The translations under genes were made by a program, and so were the position numbers. Shown one piece after another: positions 42,989 to 51,863 of a stretch of DNA of 64,000 bases. The notes under the pieces were generated by a model that was not told the DNA's origin, did no database searches, and saw nothing but the letters and a program-made list of their open reading frames with translations. This DNA comes from JBNAGF01 sp049801055 (GTDB taxonomy: Bacteria; Pseudomonadota; Alphaproteobacteria; Rhodobacterales; Rhodobacteraceae): the NCBI RefSeq assembly GCF_049801055.1, contig NZ_JBNAGF010000016.1, forward strand, positions 1 to 64,000. The letters run 5' to 3'. Every line of letters starts with the position of its first letter. Position 1 is the first letter of the stretch.

Positions 42989-43819
42989 TCAGGGGTCGTC
43001 GAAAGGGCGGACGTGAGTCAGGGTAGGGATTTTGCGGCGGGCCTCGGTCACAGAACTATCATCCAGTTCCAAAATGTGAATGCCGGGTTCGGTCCCTGCG
43101 TCGATCAGCACCTCTCCCCAAGGTGAAACGGCTAGGCTATGGCCATAGGTGTGGCGGGTTTTCCCCCGGGTTTTTGAGTGCGTTCCGGTCTGTCCGGGCG
43201 CCAGCACAAAACAGCCAGTCTCGATGGCCCGGGCACGCAAAAGGGATTCCCAATGCGCGGCCCCCGTCACCGGTGAAAACGCCGCTGGAACCGTCAGGAT
43301 CCTTGCGCCGGCCTGTGCCAACGCACTGTAGAGATACCCGAAACGCAGATCGTAACACACCGTCATACCGACTGTTCCAAAGTCAGTGTCAGCAATCACC
43401 GCCTTTGTCCCGGGCCGATAATTAGCGGATTCCCTGAAGGTCTCGGTTTCTGTCACCTGCACATCGAACATGTGGATCTTGTCGTAGCGCGCGATGATTT
43501 TTCCATTTGGGTCTATCATGAACGAGCGATTGGCAAAGCGTCCGTCGGGATCGTGCGTTTTCAGGGCCAAAGAGCCGATCAGCAACCAGATTCCCAGTTC
43601 TGCGGCCTGCCGCCGCAAACCATAAAGCGTCGCGTCTTCCTCTTCGTGCTGCAACACCTCGCGTTGCCGGGTTGTGCTGGTCGACACACAGTTGGTCACT
43701 TCCGGGGTCAGCACGAACTGAGCACCCTGCCCGGCTGCCTTGGCGATCATCTCTTTCACAACCACAAGATTCGCCGCCGGATCATCCGACGACGAGAGTT
43801 GCAGCAACGCCGTTCGCAT
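42989..43819 (-). CDS. Nit/NIT1-type carbon-nitrogen hydrolase
   Basis: 276 residues. Nitrilase-superfamily catalytic triad visible: Glu in TPEVTN near residue 41, Lys in YDKIHMFD near 113, Cys in VCYDLRF near 150. It is closest to the Nit1/Nit2 branch, now known to repair deaminated glutathione, or omega-amidase. The neighbour grxC (overlap TGATG) supports a glutathione-related job. Distinguishing these needs phylogeny. Confidence 0.85.
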   Translation of the reverse strand: MRTALLQLSSSDDPAANLVVVKEMIAKAAGQGAQFVLTPEVTNCVSTSTTRQREVLQHEEEDATLYGLRRQAAELGIWLLIGSLALKTHDPDGRFANRSFMIDPNGKIIARYDKIHMFDVQVTETETFRESANYRPGTKAVIADTDFGTVGMTVCYDLRFGYLYSALAQAGARILTVPAAFSPVTGAAHWESLLRARAIETGCFVLAPGQTGTHSKTRGKTRHTYGHSLAVSPWGEVLIDAGTEPGIHILELDDSSVTEARRKIPTLTHVRPFDDP

Positions 43820-44076
43820 CAGGCCGCCAACAGCGGATCGAGTTTACCCGAGCGCTCCAGCTCAAAGAGATCATCGCAACCACCGACATGCGTTTCACCG
43901 ATGAAAATCTGTGGAACCGTCCGGCGCCCATCAGCACGTTGGATCATCTCAGGCTTGCGGTCGGGATCGCGCAGCACGTCAATTTCGGTGAAGCCAACAC
44001 CTTTTTGTGTCAGCAGGCGTTTCGCCGCGTGGCAGAACCCACAAAGCGGCGAAGTGTAGATTTCAATTGGTTTCAT
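43819..44076 (-). CDS. grxC: Glutaredoxin 3
   Basis: 85 residues, thioredoxin fold with dithiol motif CGFC near residues 11-14, TVPQIFIG (cis-Pro) and GGCDD for glutathione binding. It reduces disulfides and mixed glutathione disulfides. The ATG at 44076 is preceded by AAGGAGATC. Coupled by one-base overlap to the nitrilase-like gene. Confidence 0.95.
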   Translation of the reverse strand: MKPIEIYTSPLCGFCHAAKRLLTQKGVGFTEIDVLRDPDRKPEMIQRADGRRTVPQIFIGETHVGGCDDLFELERSGKLDPLLAA

Positions 44077-44112
44077 ACCGATCTCCTTGGAGTCGCGACA
44101 ATCTAGGGGCAA

Positions 44113-44841
44113 CTAGTCATTCTTGACAACGCGCGCCAGTGTCAGCACGAAAACTTGTTTTGCTCCACCGGCAAGGCAGGTTTCGGTGCAAGCCGTTAAA
44201 GTAGCACCCGAGGTCATCACGTCGTCGACCAACAGGATATCGCGCCCTTCCATTCGGTGTCGACGTTTCGGATGAGCCTCGATAACCGAACGCAACGTTT
44301 CGGTGCGTTCTGCAGCAGTTAACCCGTCCAAGATCGGCGTGCGCCGCGTGCGAACGAGGAGATCCGGGCAGCAGACCAGCCCCGTCTCGCGGGCGAATGC
44401 ACGCGCCAGCAGGGCGGATTGATTGTAACGCCGTTTCAGCAATCTGGACCAGTGAAGCGGAACCGGTGCAGTTAGCATATTGTCGGACAGCAATGACTTC
44501 CCCGCTGCCGCCATCCAGCGGGCAGCCGGGCGGGCCAGTTCCATCCTGTCACCATGCTTGAGCGCAAGGACCATCTTTCTTGCCTGTCCGGAATAAAGCA
44601 GCGCCGAACGCCCATCAGCCCAAGGCCGAGGGGACTTCATGCACTCATCGCATTCAAGACGAAATGAATCCGGCTGGCCCGGCAGGGGCGTTCCGCAGCT
44701 TTCGCAGACGGTTCCCGATATGAATGGCGCTTCTCGCCAGCATTCCCCACACAAACCAAAATCGGATATGACAAGATCACCGCATCCGAGGCAGCGCGGA
44801 GGATAGATAAGCTCCACCGCAGTTTGAATTCCGCTCCACAT
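44113..44841 (-). CDS. comF: ComF-family phosphoribosyltransferase-like protein
   Basis: 242 residues. N-terminal double zinc motif (CLGCGD, CGEC, CESCGTPLPG, CDEC; residues about 18-67) and a phosphoribosyltransferase-type domain ending with the PRPP loop ILLVDDVMTSGATLTAC near residue 200. ComF proteins take part in DNA uptake in competent species; here no other com genes are in the window. It diverges directly from a methyltransferase gene with almost no intergenic space. Confidence 0.88.
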   Translation of the reverse strand: MWSGIQTAVELIYPPRCLGCGDLVISDFGLCGECWREAPFISGTVCESCGTPLPGQPDSFRLECDECMKSPRPWADGRSALLYSGQARKMVLALKHGDRMELARPAARWMAAAGKSLLSDNMLTAPVPLHWSRLLKRRYNQSALLARAFARETGLVCCPDLLVRTRRTPILDGLTAAERTETLRSVIEAHPKRRHRMEGRDILLVDDVMTSGATLTACTETCLAGGAKQVFVLTLARVVKND

Positions 44842-44857
44842 CAGCTATGTGCGCCTC

Positions 44858-45691
44858 ATGAAAATGCCTGCACCACAACAATCTGCTCCCGAGCTGTTCG
44901 AAAGAGCTGCCCTGACGGCCCACCGCGCGCGTGTGAAACCCGAAGCCTTGTTTTTGCATCGCGCCGCTCTTGCCGAGGTGCAGGATCGTCTGTCGTTGGT
45001 TAACAGACAGTTTACCGCGCCGGTCGTGGTGACGCCCTTCGCTGATATGTGGCGGAATGCCTTTCCCGAAGCTAGATGCGTGGTGGACGACGACGTTCTT
45101 GATCTGGTTCCCGACTCGCACGACCTCGTCATTCACGCAATGGCCCTGCATTGGGCAAACGATCCGGTCGGACAACTGATCCAATGCCGCCGCGCTCTGC
45201 GGCCCGACGGGCTTCTTTTGGCGGTTAGCCTCGGTGGGCAAACCCTTGGACAGCTGCGCGCGGTACTTGGTCAGGCCGAGATCGAAGAGACCGGCGGCCT
45301 TTCTCCGCGAATCGCCCCGATGGCGGAAATCCGGGATATGGGCGGCCTGTTACAGCGCGCCGGTCTGGCTTTGCCTGTTGCGGACAGCATCGAACTGACT
45401 GCGGAATACCGTGACCTGCGCCACTTGATGCATGACTTGCGGGCGATGGCTGAAAACAATGCGTTGACTGACCGCCTGCGCCGCCCGTCCCGCCGTGCCG
45501 TGTTCGAAAGGGCAGAGGATCTGTACCGCCAGAATTTCGCCAAGGGCGATCGCTTGCCCGCTACATTCGAACTCTTGTGCCTTACAGGGTGGGCACCGGA
45601 CGAGTCCCAGCCCCAACCGCTAAGACCGGGCTCTGCCAAGACCCGGTTGGCGGACGCGCTTCACACCGAGGAAACCAAGTTGCGGGATTAG
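44858..45691 (+). CDS. SAM-methyltransferase-like protein lacking motif I
   Basis: 277 residues from ATG 44858 (GTG 44849 also possible). The later Methyltransf_11 motifs are present (HDLVIHAMALHWANDPVGQLIQC, RRALRPDGLLLAVSLGG), but the segment where motif I (a GxGxG loop) should stand reads VNRQFTAPVVVTPFADMW and carries no glycine loop. It resembles the NDUFAF5 group of proteins. It may bind SAM in another way or have lost the activity. hemH follows 71 bp downstream. Confidence 0.68.
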   Translation: MKMPAPQQSAPELFERAALTAHRARVKPEALFLHRAALAEVQDRLSLVNRQFTAPVVVTPFADMWRNAFPEARCVVDDDVLDLVPDSHDLVIHAMALHWANDPVGQLIQCRRALRPDGLLLAVSLGGQTLGQLRAVLGQAEIEETGGLSPRIAPMAEIRDMGGLLQRAGLALPVADSIELTAEYRDLRHLMHDLRAMAENNALTDRLRRPSRRAVFERAEDLYRQNFAKGDRLPATFELLCLTGWAPDESQPQPLRPGSAKTRLADALHTEETKLRD

Positions 45692-45762
45692 CCGCAAATA
45701 TTGACCCTGACCCACCAACGGTTCATTTCACAGCCAAGCCAGCACATTTCAGGACGCCAGAC

Positions 45763-46830
45763 ATGCTAGACGCCACCACCCAAGCCCAACGCCCCGCTAA
45801 TGCGCCGGCAGATCACCCAAGAATTCGGATGGGCAAGGTCGGAGTACTTCTGGCCAATCTGGGCACCCCGGATGACTACAGCTATTGGCCAATGCGGCGC
45901 TATCTGAACGAATTTCTGTCGGACCAGCGGGTAATCGACTATCCGGCATGGAAGTGGCAGCCGCTACTGCAGTTGATCATCCTCACCAAACGCCCATTCA
46001 GTTCGGGCGCGGCTTACAAGTCCATCTGGAATCACGACAAGGGCGAAAGCCCTTTAATGACGATCACAAAAGACCAGACCGCCAAGATGACCGAAGCTCT
46101 GAAGGAAAAATTCGGAGACCAGGTTCTGGTCGATTTTTGTATGCGTTATGGCAACCCTTCGACCAAATCCAAAGTACGGCAAATGGTAGAGGCCGGCTGC
46201 GATCGAATTCTCTTTTTTCCTCTCTATCCGCACTATGCGGGCGCGACATCGGCCACGGCAAATGATCAGTTCTTCCGCGCATTGATGGAAGAAACCTGGC
46301 AACCTGCAAGCCGCACCGTCCCGGCTTATTTCGACCATCCGACATATATCGAAGCGCTGGCTCAGTCGGTCGAGCGGGCCTATGGCGGGTTCCGGACCCG
46401 TCCCGACATTCTGGTTTGTTCTTACCATGGCATGCCTGAACGCTACCTTCAGCAGGGCGACCCGTACCACTGCCAATGTATCAAGACGACTCGCCTGCTG
46501 CGCGAACGTTTGGGTTGGAACGAAAGCGAGATCACTTCAACATTCCAATCGCGGTTCGGCCCGGAAGAATGGTTGAAACCCTACACGGTGGATCACGTCG
46601 CAGAGCTGGCGAAGGAAGGGAAAAAGAACGTCGCGGTGATCGCGCCAGCCTTTTCAGCCGATTGCATCGAGACACTCGAAGAGATCAACGAAGAGATTCG
46701 GGAGAGCTTTGAGGAAGCGGGTGGAGAAGAGTTCGCCTACATCCCGTGCCTCAACGACGACGCGGCCCATATTCAGGCCTTGTCGACGGTAGTGGAAGAA
46801 AACCTGAAAGGGTGGCTCAGTCCACTCTGA
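45763..46830 (+). CDS. hemH: Ferrochelatase
   Basis: 355 residues. It inserts Fe2+ into protoporphyrin IX, the last step of heme synthesis. Family signatures: GVLLANLGTPDDYSYWPMRRYLNEFLSD, the active-site histidine in SYHGMPERYLQQGDPYHCQC (residues about 213-232), and the C-terminal EINEEIRESFEEAGG stretch. ATG 45763; an earlier in-frame start at 45577 overlaps the methyltransferase-like gene. Ends just before a bidirectional terminator. Confidence 0.96.
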   Translation: MLDATTQAQRPANAPADHPRIRMGKVGVLLANLGTPDDYSYWPMRRYLNEFLSDQRVIDYPAWKWQPLLQLIILTKRPFSSGAAYKSIWNHDKGESPLMTITKDQTAKMTEALKEKFGDQVLVDFCMRYGNPSTKSKVRQMVEAGCDRILFFPLYPHYAGATSATANDQFFRALMEETWQPASRTVPAYFDHPTYIEALAQSVERAYGGFRTRPDILVCSYHGMPERYLQQGDPYHCQCIKTTRLLRERLGWNESEITSTFQSRFGPEEWLKPYTVDHVAELAKEGKKNVAVIAPAFSADCIETLEEINEEIRESFEEAGGEEFAYIPCLNDDAAHIQALSTVVEENLKGWLSPL

Positions 46831-46883
46831 CTGCTACTTGCAGTTGATGAGCAACGAAGAACTGAGGTGCCTAAAACAAGAAA

Positions 46884-46912
46884 AGGCGGTGGAAAACCAC
46901 CGCCTCTCTTTT
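46884..46912. terminator. Bidirectional terminator hemH / small membrane protein gene
   Basis: AGGCGGTGG / CCACCGCCT perfect 9-bp stem with loop AAAA, with CTCTTTT to the right and, on the other strand, TTCTTGTTTT to the left. Serves hemH (plus) and the small gene (minus). Confidence 0.88.
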
Positions 46913-46929
46913 GTCGTGCCAGTCGAAGC

Positions 46930-47112
46930 TTAGGAAGCTGCGACAGCTGCGCCGACCAGAACCAGCAGGATCAGCGGCAGCCAGATGCCGCTCGACGAAC
47001 CCTGAGTTTCTTCGACAATTACCGGTGCTTCAACAACCGGCTCAGCCAGGTTGCCCGCCGAAGCGGTCGATGCAGCGGCGGTCAGAGCAGCGGCGAGAAC
47101 GAGTTTCTTCAT
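46930..47112 (-). CDS. Small exported membrane protein (60 aa)
   Basis: 60 residues. Signal peptide MKKLVLAAALTAAASTASA, a short Glu/Val-rich linker, then a single C-terminal hydrophobic helix (IWLPLILLVLVGAAVAAS). The ribosome site GGAGG is close to ideal (GGAGGTTAATATG), which indicates strong translation. Between hemH and an L,D-transpeptidase gene. No function known; a small membrane protein of this type could be an assembly or stress factor. Confidence 0.75.
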   Translation of the reverse strand: MKKLVLAAALTAAASTASAGNLAEPVVEAPVIVEETQGSSSGIWLPLILLVLVGAAVAAS

Positions 47113-47249
47113 ATTAACCTCCAGAATACGCACGGTTCACCAAATGAACCATGCACCCAAGACTTACCTCGTGCCTTTTTCTAAGCAGCATTGCGTATAG
47201 ATTGCAAATGCTTGTTTGCCTGAATTGACAGTTCCGGGTGCAGATGTCG

Positions 47250-47867
47250 TCAAATTAGCAACACTTGAGTGCCGATTTTCGTCATCGAAAACAGTTCGGA
47301 AATATGTTCGTTGTAAAGGCCGATGCATCCATTGGATGATTTACGCCCGATCTTGCGCGTATCGTGAGTTCCGTGAATGCGATAGTACTTCCAACTCAGG
47401 TAGAGCGCGTGGGATCCCAGCGGGTTGTCAGGACCCGGAGGGATGTGATCTGGCCACTCTGGGTTGCGCTTTTTCATCGAGGGTGTAGGCGACCAACTTG
47501 GACCTTCAACCTTGCGGATAACGCTGGTGCGGCCACGGCGTGTCATATCCTCGGTCAACGGCACTGACGAAGGGAACAGTCTGTAGACCGATTGGTCCTC
47601 ACTCCAGTAGTGCAGCACCCGGGATTGAGTATCCACGAGAATCGCCCCGTTTCTGGTGTTGCTGAAATAGGGTTGCCAGCTTTGCGCCTTGAAGCTTGAA
47701 ATGTTCCGGCGGACCGGTGGTTCCGGCTCCGGCGGGGGTCGTAGCGGGTCGTAGGCCTGTTCTTCGGTCGAATCAGTCGATTGCGCCAACGCCGGGGAGC
47801 TCAGCAGAGCGGCCCCGCCAATCAGGAAGCCACGACGATTTGGAGTTTGAAACGGCGATTTGCTCAT
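47250..47867 (-). CDS. L,D-transpeptidase (YkuD family), Tat-exported
   Basis: 205 residues. Twin-arginine signal (NRRGFLIGGAALLSSPALAQ), then a YkuD domain with the catalytic motif HGTHDTRKIGRKSSNGCIGL (nucleophile Cys near residue 183; H at about 165). It makes 3-3 cross-links or links proteins to peptidoglycan in the periplasm. Single gene, divergent from the CAP-domain gene across 169 bp. Confidence 0.9.
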   Translation of the reverse strand: MSKSPFQTPNRRGFLIGGAALLSSPALAQSTDSTEEQAYDPLRPPPEPEPPVRRNISSFKAQSWQPYFSNTRNGAILVDTQSRVLHYWSEDQSVYRLFPSSVPLTEDMTRRGRTSVIRKVEGPSWSPTPSMKKRNPEWPDHIPPGPDNPLGSHALYLSWKYYRIHGTHDTRKIGRKSSNGCIGLYNEHISELFSMTKIGTQVLLI

Positions 47868-48036
47868 CGGATCAGCTCTGGTCTCAGGGTTTCAGTGAAT
47901 CATCCGGAATATATGGCCCGAAAGCCGCAGTCGCAAATCAAACCGGCGAGATCGCTCCGATTCCCGGACGACTACCATTTGCGCCCAACGATTTGCCGCG
48001 CTATTTGCAAGGTCGGAAACCATATCAGGGCTGAAC

Positions 48037-48546
48037 ATGACGCGCATTTTTTCTTTGTTGATTGCAGCTTTCGTGGCGCTGAGCGCCTGTACGCCACAGA
48101 CAACAACCTTGGGGTCGGACGGGAAACCGCTGCCGACGCCCTACAAGATCCGCAAAAGCGACACGTCGAAAATTCAATTTCGCATGCTTGATTCGGTAAA
48201 CTCGCTCCGGTCGGCGTCAGGCGCGCAGCCTGTTCAGCTCAATGCTCAGCTCAATGCCGCAGCAGCGACACATGCCCGCGACATGTCGGTTCAGAACCGC
48301 CCCTGGCACTTTGGGTCTGACGGATCATCACCCCTGGACCGGGCACAACGCGCAGGATTTGCAGGAGCTTTGCTGGGCGAGGCGATTTCGGAAACCTACG
48401 AATCCGAAGTGGAAACCCTAGCTGCCTGGATGGATGATCCAGGATCTCGCAGCGTCATTCTTGATCCGAAAGCAACCAGCATGGGGTTTGCCTGGTATCA
48501 GGAATCAAGCGGCAAGATCTGGTGGACGCTGGATATGGGATCCTGA
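48037..48546 (+). CDS. CAP-domain (SCP-like) lipoprotein
   Basis: 169 residues. Lipobox LSAC near residue 19 predicts an outer or inner membrane lipoprotein. The CAP domain (about 50-169) shows NAAAATHARDMSVQNRPWHFGSDGSSP (read in parts) and GEAISETYESEVETLAAWMDDPGSRSVILDP, the usual histidine and glutamate cavity residues. Role unknown in bacteria; cell-envelope related by location and neighbours. Confidence 0.85.
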   Translation: MTRIFSLLIAAFVALSACTPQTTTLGSDGKPLPTPYKIRKSDTSKIQFRMLDSVNSLRSASGAQPVQLNAQLNAAAATHARDMSVQNRPWHFGSDGSSPLDRAQRAGFAGALLGEAISETYESEVETLAAWMDDPGSRSVILDPKATSMGFAWYQESSGKIWWTLDMGS

Positions 48547-48572
48547 ACAGGAATACTGGATCCGGTCAGTAC

Positions 48573-48601
48573 AAAGGGCAGCTTGGGCTGCCCCTTTTTT
48601 A
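48573..48601. terminator. Bidirectional terminator CAP-domain gene / ptsN
   Basis: GGGCAGC / GCTGCCC stem, loop TTGG, followed by CTTTTTT on plus; on minus a TTTG tract follows. Between the convergent stops. Confidence 0.82.
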
Positions 48602-48616
48602 TTCTGACAGTCGAAT

Positions 48617-49081
48617 TCAGGCTGCTTGCACCGGATGCGTTTCTGTCAAAATCGTGTGCAGTGTCGTGGCATCGTGATTGGCACGCAGCTTTGCGCAGAG
48701 CGTCGGCTCCCGAAGGGTGCGGGAAACTAACGCCAGTGCCTTGAGGTGTTCCACGCCTGCCTCCTCGGGCGCAAAAAGCGTAAAGGCAAGGTCCACCGGC
48801 TGACGGTCTACTGCTCCGTAGTCGATCGGCTTCTCCAAAAGAACAAACACACCAACGACCGAATCAAGATCCGCGATCCTTGCATGAGGCAATGCAACAC
48901 CGTGGCCAACTCCGGTCGGCCCAAGGCTCTCACGCTCCAGAAGCGCCTCGACGGTGGACTGGGCATCAAGCCCATACGCCCCGAAAGCGACGTCAGCCAC
49001 CTCCTGAAACAGGCGTTTCTTGCTCGAAGCGGCCGAGAATACCTTGACCGCCTCAGGCTTGAGGATGCTGGAAAGCTCCAT
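48617..49081 (-). CDS. ptsN: Nitrogen-PTS EIIA component
   Basis: 154 residues, PTS EIIA type 2 domain. The phosphoacceptor histidine lies in GVALPHARIADLD near residue 66. It acts in regulatory phosphotransfer that links nitrogen and carbon state, not in sugar uptake. It closes the block lptC-lptA-lptB-hpf-ptsN on the same strand, 67 bp after hpf. Confidence 0.93.
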   Translation of the reverse strand: MELSSILKPEAVKVFSAASSKKRLFQEVADVAFGAYGLDAQSTVEALLERESLGPTGVGHGVALPHARIADLDSVVGVFVLLEKPIDYGAVDRQPVDLAFTLFAPEEAGVEHLKALALVSRTLREPTLCAKLRANHDATTLHTILTETHPVQAA

Positions 49082-49148
49082 GGGTGTTTGCTCCGCTCAT
49101 GCACCCCCGGCAGAACCGGAGGGGCACAGATGTCTCTTGCCTAATATC

Positions 49149-49712
49149 TTACGGATCGATCCAGCCGATATTGCCGTCATCTCGGCGATACACGACATTC
49201 AACCCGTCTTTGCCTTCGTTTCGGAAGACCAGAACCGGCGCCCCTGCCAGCTCCATCTGCATCACGGCCTCACCCACCGACAGTGACGGAATCTTGGTTT
49301 CCATCTCTGCGACGATCATCGGCTGCAAGGATTCCGGTTCAGAATCTTCGTGCTGCTCTTCCGAGGCGAGGATATACGACGACGCTCCGAAGAGTTCAAC
49401 TGGCTCGCTCCGGTCTTTGTGATGATCCTTCAGACGCCGTTTGTAGCGGCGCAACTGGGTCTCCATCTTGTCGCAACATGCTTCGAAAGCTGCATATATT
49501 TCAGTGGCATGCGCCTTTGCTTGTGCGGTCAGTCCTGTAGACAGATGGACTGTGGCCTCGCAAACATATTCATGCGCCGAACGGGAAAAGACGATATTTG
49601 CATCGGTTGGACGCTGGGCATACTTGCCGACAACTTCTCCAAGTTCCGTTTGAACATGGGTCTGCAGAGCTTCACCGATATCAATCTGTTTTCCGCTGAT
49701 TTGGTAACGCAT
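49149..49712 (-). CDS. hpf: Long-form ribosome hibernation promoting factor
   Basis: 187 residues. N-terminal HPF/RaiA S30AE domain about 1-95 (RYQISGKQIDIGEALQTHV) and a C-terminal dimerisation domain about 130-187 (PVLVFRNEGKDGLNVVYRRDDGNIGWIDP, read in parts), the long form that pairs 70S ribosomes. ATG 49712 with AAGGAGA upstream. In many proteobacteria rpoN stands just before hpf; here a 254-bp stretch with no rpoN takes that place. Confidence 0.93.
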   Translation of the reverse strand: MRYQISGKQIDIGEALQTHVQTELGEVVGKYAQRPTDANIVFSRSAHEYVCEATVHLSTGLTAQAKAHATEIYAAFEACCDKMETQLRRYKRRLKDHHKDRSEPVELFGASSYILASEEQHEDSEPESLQPMIVAEMETKIPSLSVGEAVMQMELAGAPVLVFRNEGKDGLNVVYRRDDGNIGWIDP

Positions 49713-49966
49713 GTGTTCTCCTTCACAATTCGCACCCGGTTTTTCAGCCGGCAAATCCGGCATCTTGGTTATTGGCGGGTGGCTGGGACTGGCAGTGCGG
49801 CTGGTTGATTTCGTTCGGGCCCTTCACAGAAGGCCTGACCGAAAACTGCATCGAAGCGCACATTTGCCATGAGCCAATTGAGAACCGAGATGAACGGAGA
49901 GTCAATTCCGGCGGCGAGAAAATCTTGCCAAAACCGGCGAAAGTTTCGGCGCTCAATCGCCGCAGG
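49713..49966. other. Gap at the usual rpoN position, no gene seen
   Basis: 254 bp between lptB and hpf. No sigma54 motif is readable in any frame. It presumably carries the hpf promoter, but no clear -35/-10 pair is visible. Confidence 0.45.
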
Positions 49967-50725
49967 TCAGGATATCCGGAAATTCTCACCCAGATAGACG
50001 CGGCGCACATTCTCGTTTTCGACAACCTCTTCCGGCGTACCGGACATCAAGACCTGACCATCATGCAGGATGTAGGCACGATCCACAATCTCAAGGGTTT
50101 CTCTGACATTGTGGTCGGTTATCAGAACGCCGATTCCACGTTTCTTGAGATCCGCAACCAGGTGCCGGATATCGCCAACACTGATGGGGTCCACGCCGGC
50201 AAAGGGTTCATCCAGTAACAGATACTTTGGATCTGCTGCGAGGCAGCGCGCAATTTCAACGCGCCGCCGTTCGCCACCCGACAATGCCAGAGCCGGCGCA
50301 CGCCGCAGATGTTCGATAGAAAAATCCGAAAGCAATTCCTCAAGCCGTTCCTTGCGCTTGTGCGCGTGCGGGACGGCAACGTCGAGAACCGCAGAAATGT
50401 TGTCCTCGACACTCAATCCGCGGAAAATCGACATCTCCTGCGGCAGGTAACCAATACCCAATCGAGCGCGTCGATACATCGGCAGCGTCGTGACGTTTTG
50501 CCCGTCAATCGTGACTTTTCCCGCCTCTGGAAACACCAGCCCCGCTACGGCGTAGAACGTGGTTGTCTTGCCAGAACCGTTTGGGCCAAGAAGAGCCACA
50601 ACCTCGGACCGGTCGAGCTCCATCGTAACTTCACGAATCACCACCTTCTTCCGGTAGGATTTGCGAAGCTTTTCGATCCGAAGACCAGACGACCCTTCGG
50701 TCAAAGTGAGTTCGGGTTTCGGCAT
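49967..50725 (-). CDS. lptB: LPS export ABC transporter ATPase LptB
   Basis: 252 residues, ABC ATPase with Walker A LGPNGSGKTTTF near residue 40, signature ALSGGERRRVEIARCLA near 140, Walker B YLLLDEPFAGVDP near 165 and H-loop histidine in ITDHNV. It powers LPS transport from the inner membrane with LptFGC. ATG 50725 overlaps the lptA stop (TGATG). Confidence 0.95.
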   Translation of the reverse strand: MPKPELTLTEGSSGLRIEKLRKSYRKKVVIREVTMELDRSEVVALLGPNGSGKTTTFYAVAGLVFPEAGKVTIDGQNVTTLPMYRRARLGIGYLPQEMSIFRGLSVEDNISAVLDVAVPHAHKRKERLEELLSDFSIEHLRRAPALALSGGERRRVEIARCLAADPKYLLLDEPFAGVDPISVGDIRHLVADLKKRGIGVLITDHNVRETLEIVDRAYILHDGQVLMSGTPEEVVENENVRRVYLGENFRIS

Positions 50726-51216
50726 CAATCCTCGTCCGCCTGGAGAATCGTCTTTACTCGCCCAACCATCTGCGCCGTACCTGTGGTCAGGTTCACGGTC
50801 ATCTTATTGGAAGTCAGAGCATTTGCACCTTGCGTCAAAAGGACGTTGCCGGTCATCACGATAACTCCGGTGTCTATAGAGTAATCGGCCCGGTCAGCCT
50901 CGGCTGCATCCGGACCATTGACCAAGACAACATCGCCGGTTGCCTCCATCCGTTCGATTCCGGATTTCTGTTCGTTGTAAACCACCAGAACACGCTTGGC
51001 AGAAAGGCGCATTTCACCTTGTGCTACCAAAACGTTGCCGAGAAACTCCGCCGAACCATCTGCCTGATTTACATCCAGCGTATCCGATGTCACCTCGACC
51101 GGCAGCTTTGGATCAGCCTTGATCGCCCCGAACGCCAGCTGAGCCCCCTGAGCGGACACCTGTTCTGTCACCAGAACAAAACAAAAGCTCAAAATGAGGG
51201 CACGAAATGGGATCAC
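50725..51216 (-). CDS. lptA: LPS transport periplasmic protein LptA
   Basis: 163 residues. Signal peptide (LILSFCFVLVTEQVSAQ), then an OstA-like beta-jellyroll repeat domain (VTSDTLDVNQADGSAEFLGNVLVAQGEMRLSAKRV, read in parts). It bridges the periplasm for LPS. The start is GTG at 51216, 4 bp after the lptC stop. Overlaps lptB. Confidence 0.9.
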   Translation of the reverse strand: MIPFRALILSFCFVLVTEQVSAQGAQLAFGAIKADPKLPVEVTSDTLDVNQADGSAEFLGNVLVAQGEMRLSAKRVLVVYNEQKSGIERMEATGDVVLVNGPDAAEADRADYSIDTGVIVMTGNVLLTQGANALTSNKMTVNLTTGTAQMVGRVKTILQADED

Positions 51217-51219
51217 AGT

Positions 51220-51819
51220 TTATCTTTCTGAGGCTTGCGGGACGTATATCAGCTTCACGTCGTTTTTGAAAAGCATATGGATTGGCCCGCCTTCCTTTTT
51301 TGCCTCGATTTGCATCTGACCTGCCGTGAAATCTCCCAGAGGGCCGGTTGCCTCAACCGGCCCGGGCGAGAACCCGCGAATTCCGCTCAGAGCCGTTTCC
51401 AACAGATCGGTATCGACGGTGTATCCCGTAGACGTGATGATCCTGACATTCCCTTCGAATGTGGCCAGATCCCTGTCTACGGCCACCTGACCGGTATCCG
51501 AGGTGAGGTTGATACGCTCTCCGTTTTCCAATCGAATCTGCGCATCGAGATCTTCCGCTTCGGCCGGGGCGCCGTACCCTCCCGGTCGTGCAATCGTGGC
51601 TGTGACCACGATTTCCTCGCCCTTGGGTGTGGTTCCGGAAAAGAACGGGGCAGTCACCTGCTGATCCCGCATCCGCTCTGCGATATCCTGTTCCGCAAAC
51701 GGAATGGTCGCGTTCGGGTCCACTCCGCGTGACAGGAGAAACAGCGTCGACAGCAAGGCCAAAGCCGCCAGTGGCAGCAACACCTTGAGCAAAGCGACCA
51801 TGCGAGAGTAGAAGTCCAA
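51220..51819 (-). CDS. lptC: LPS export protein LptC
   Basis: 199 residues. One N-terminal transmembrane helix about 8-30, then an LptC-type beta domain. It anchors the LptB2FG complex to LptA. The TTG start at 51819 has CCGGAG six bases upstream, better than ATG 51801, which has none. First of the lptC-lptA-lptB set, 44 bp after the ribonuclease gene stop. Confidence 0.86.
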   Translation of the reverse strand: MDFYSRMVALLKVLLPLAALALLSTLFLLSRGVDPNATIPFAEQDIAERMRDQQVTAPFFSGTTPKGEEIVVTATIARPGGYGAPAEAEDLDAQIRLENGERINLTSDTGQVAVDRDLATFEGNVRIITSTGYTVDTDLLETALSGIRGFSPGPVEATGPLGDFTAGQMQIEAKKEGGPIHMLFKNDVKLIYVPQASER

Positions 51820-51863
51820 CTGCGTCTCCGGTTACCGGGCCGAAACCAGATCGGCCTCAGCGG

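Noticed and set aside
49744..50025. Small minus-strand frame between lptB and hpf as an rpoN fragment
   Set aside because: The translation has no sigma54 motif and partly overlaps the lptB end.
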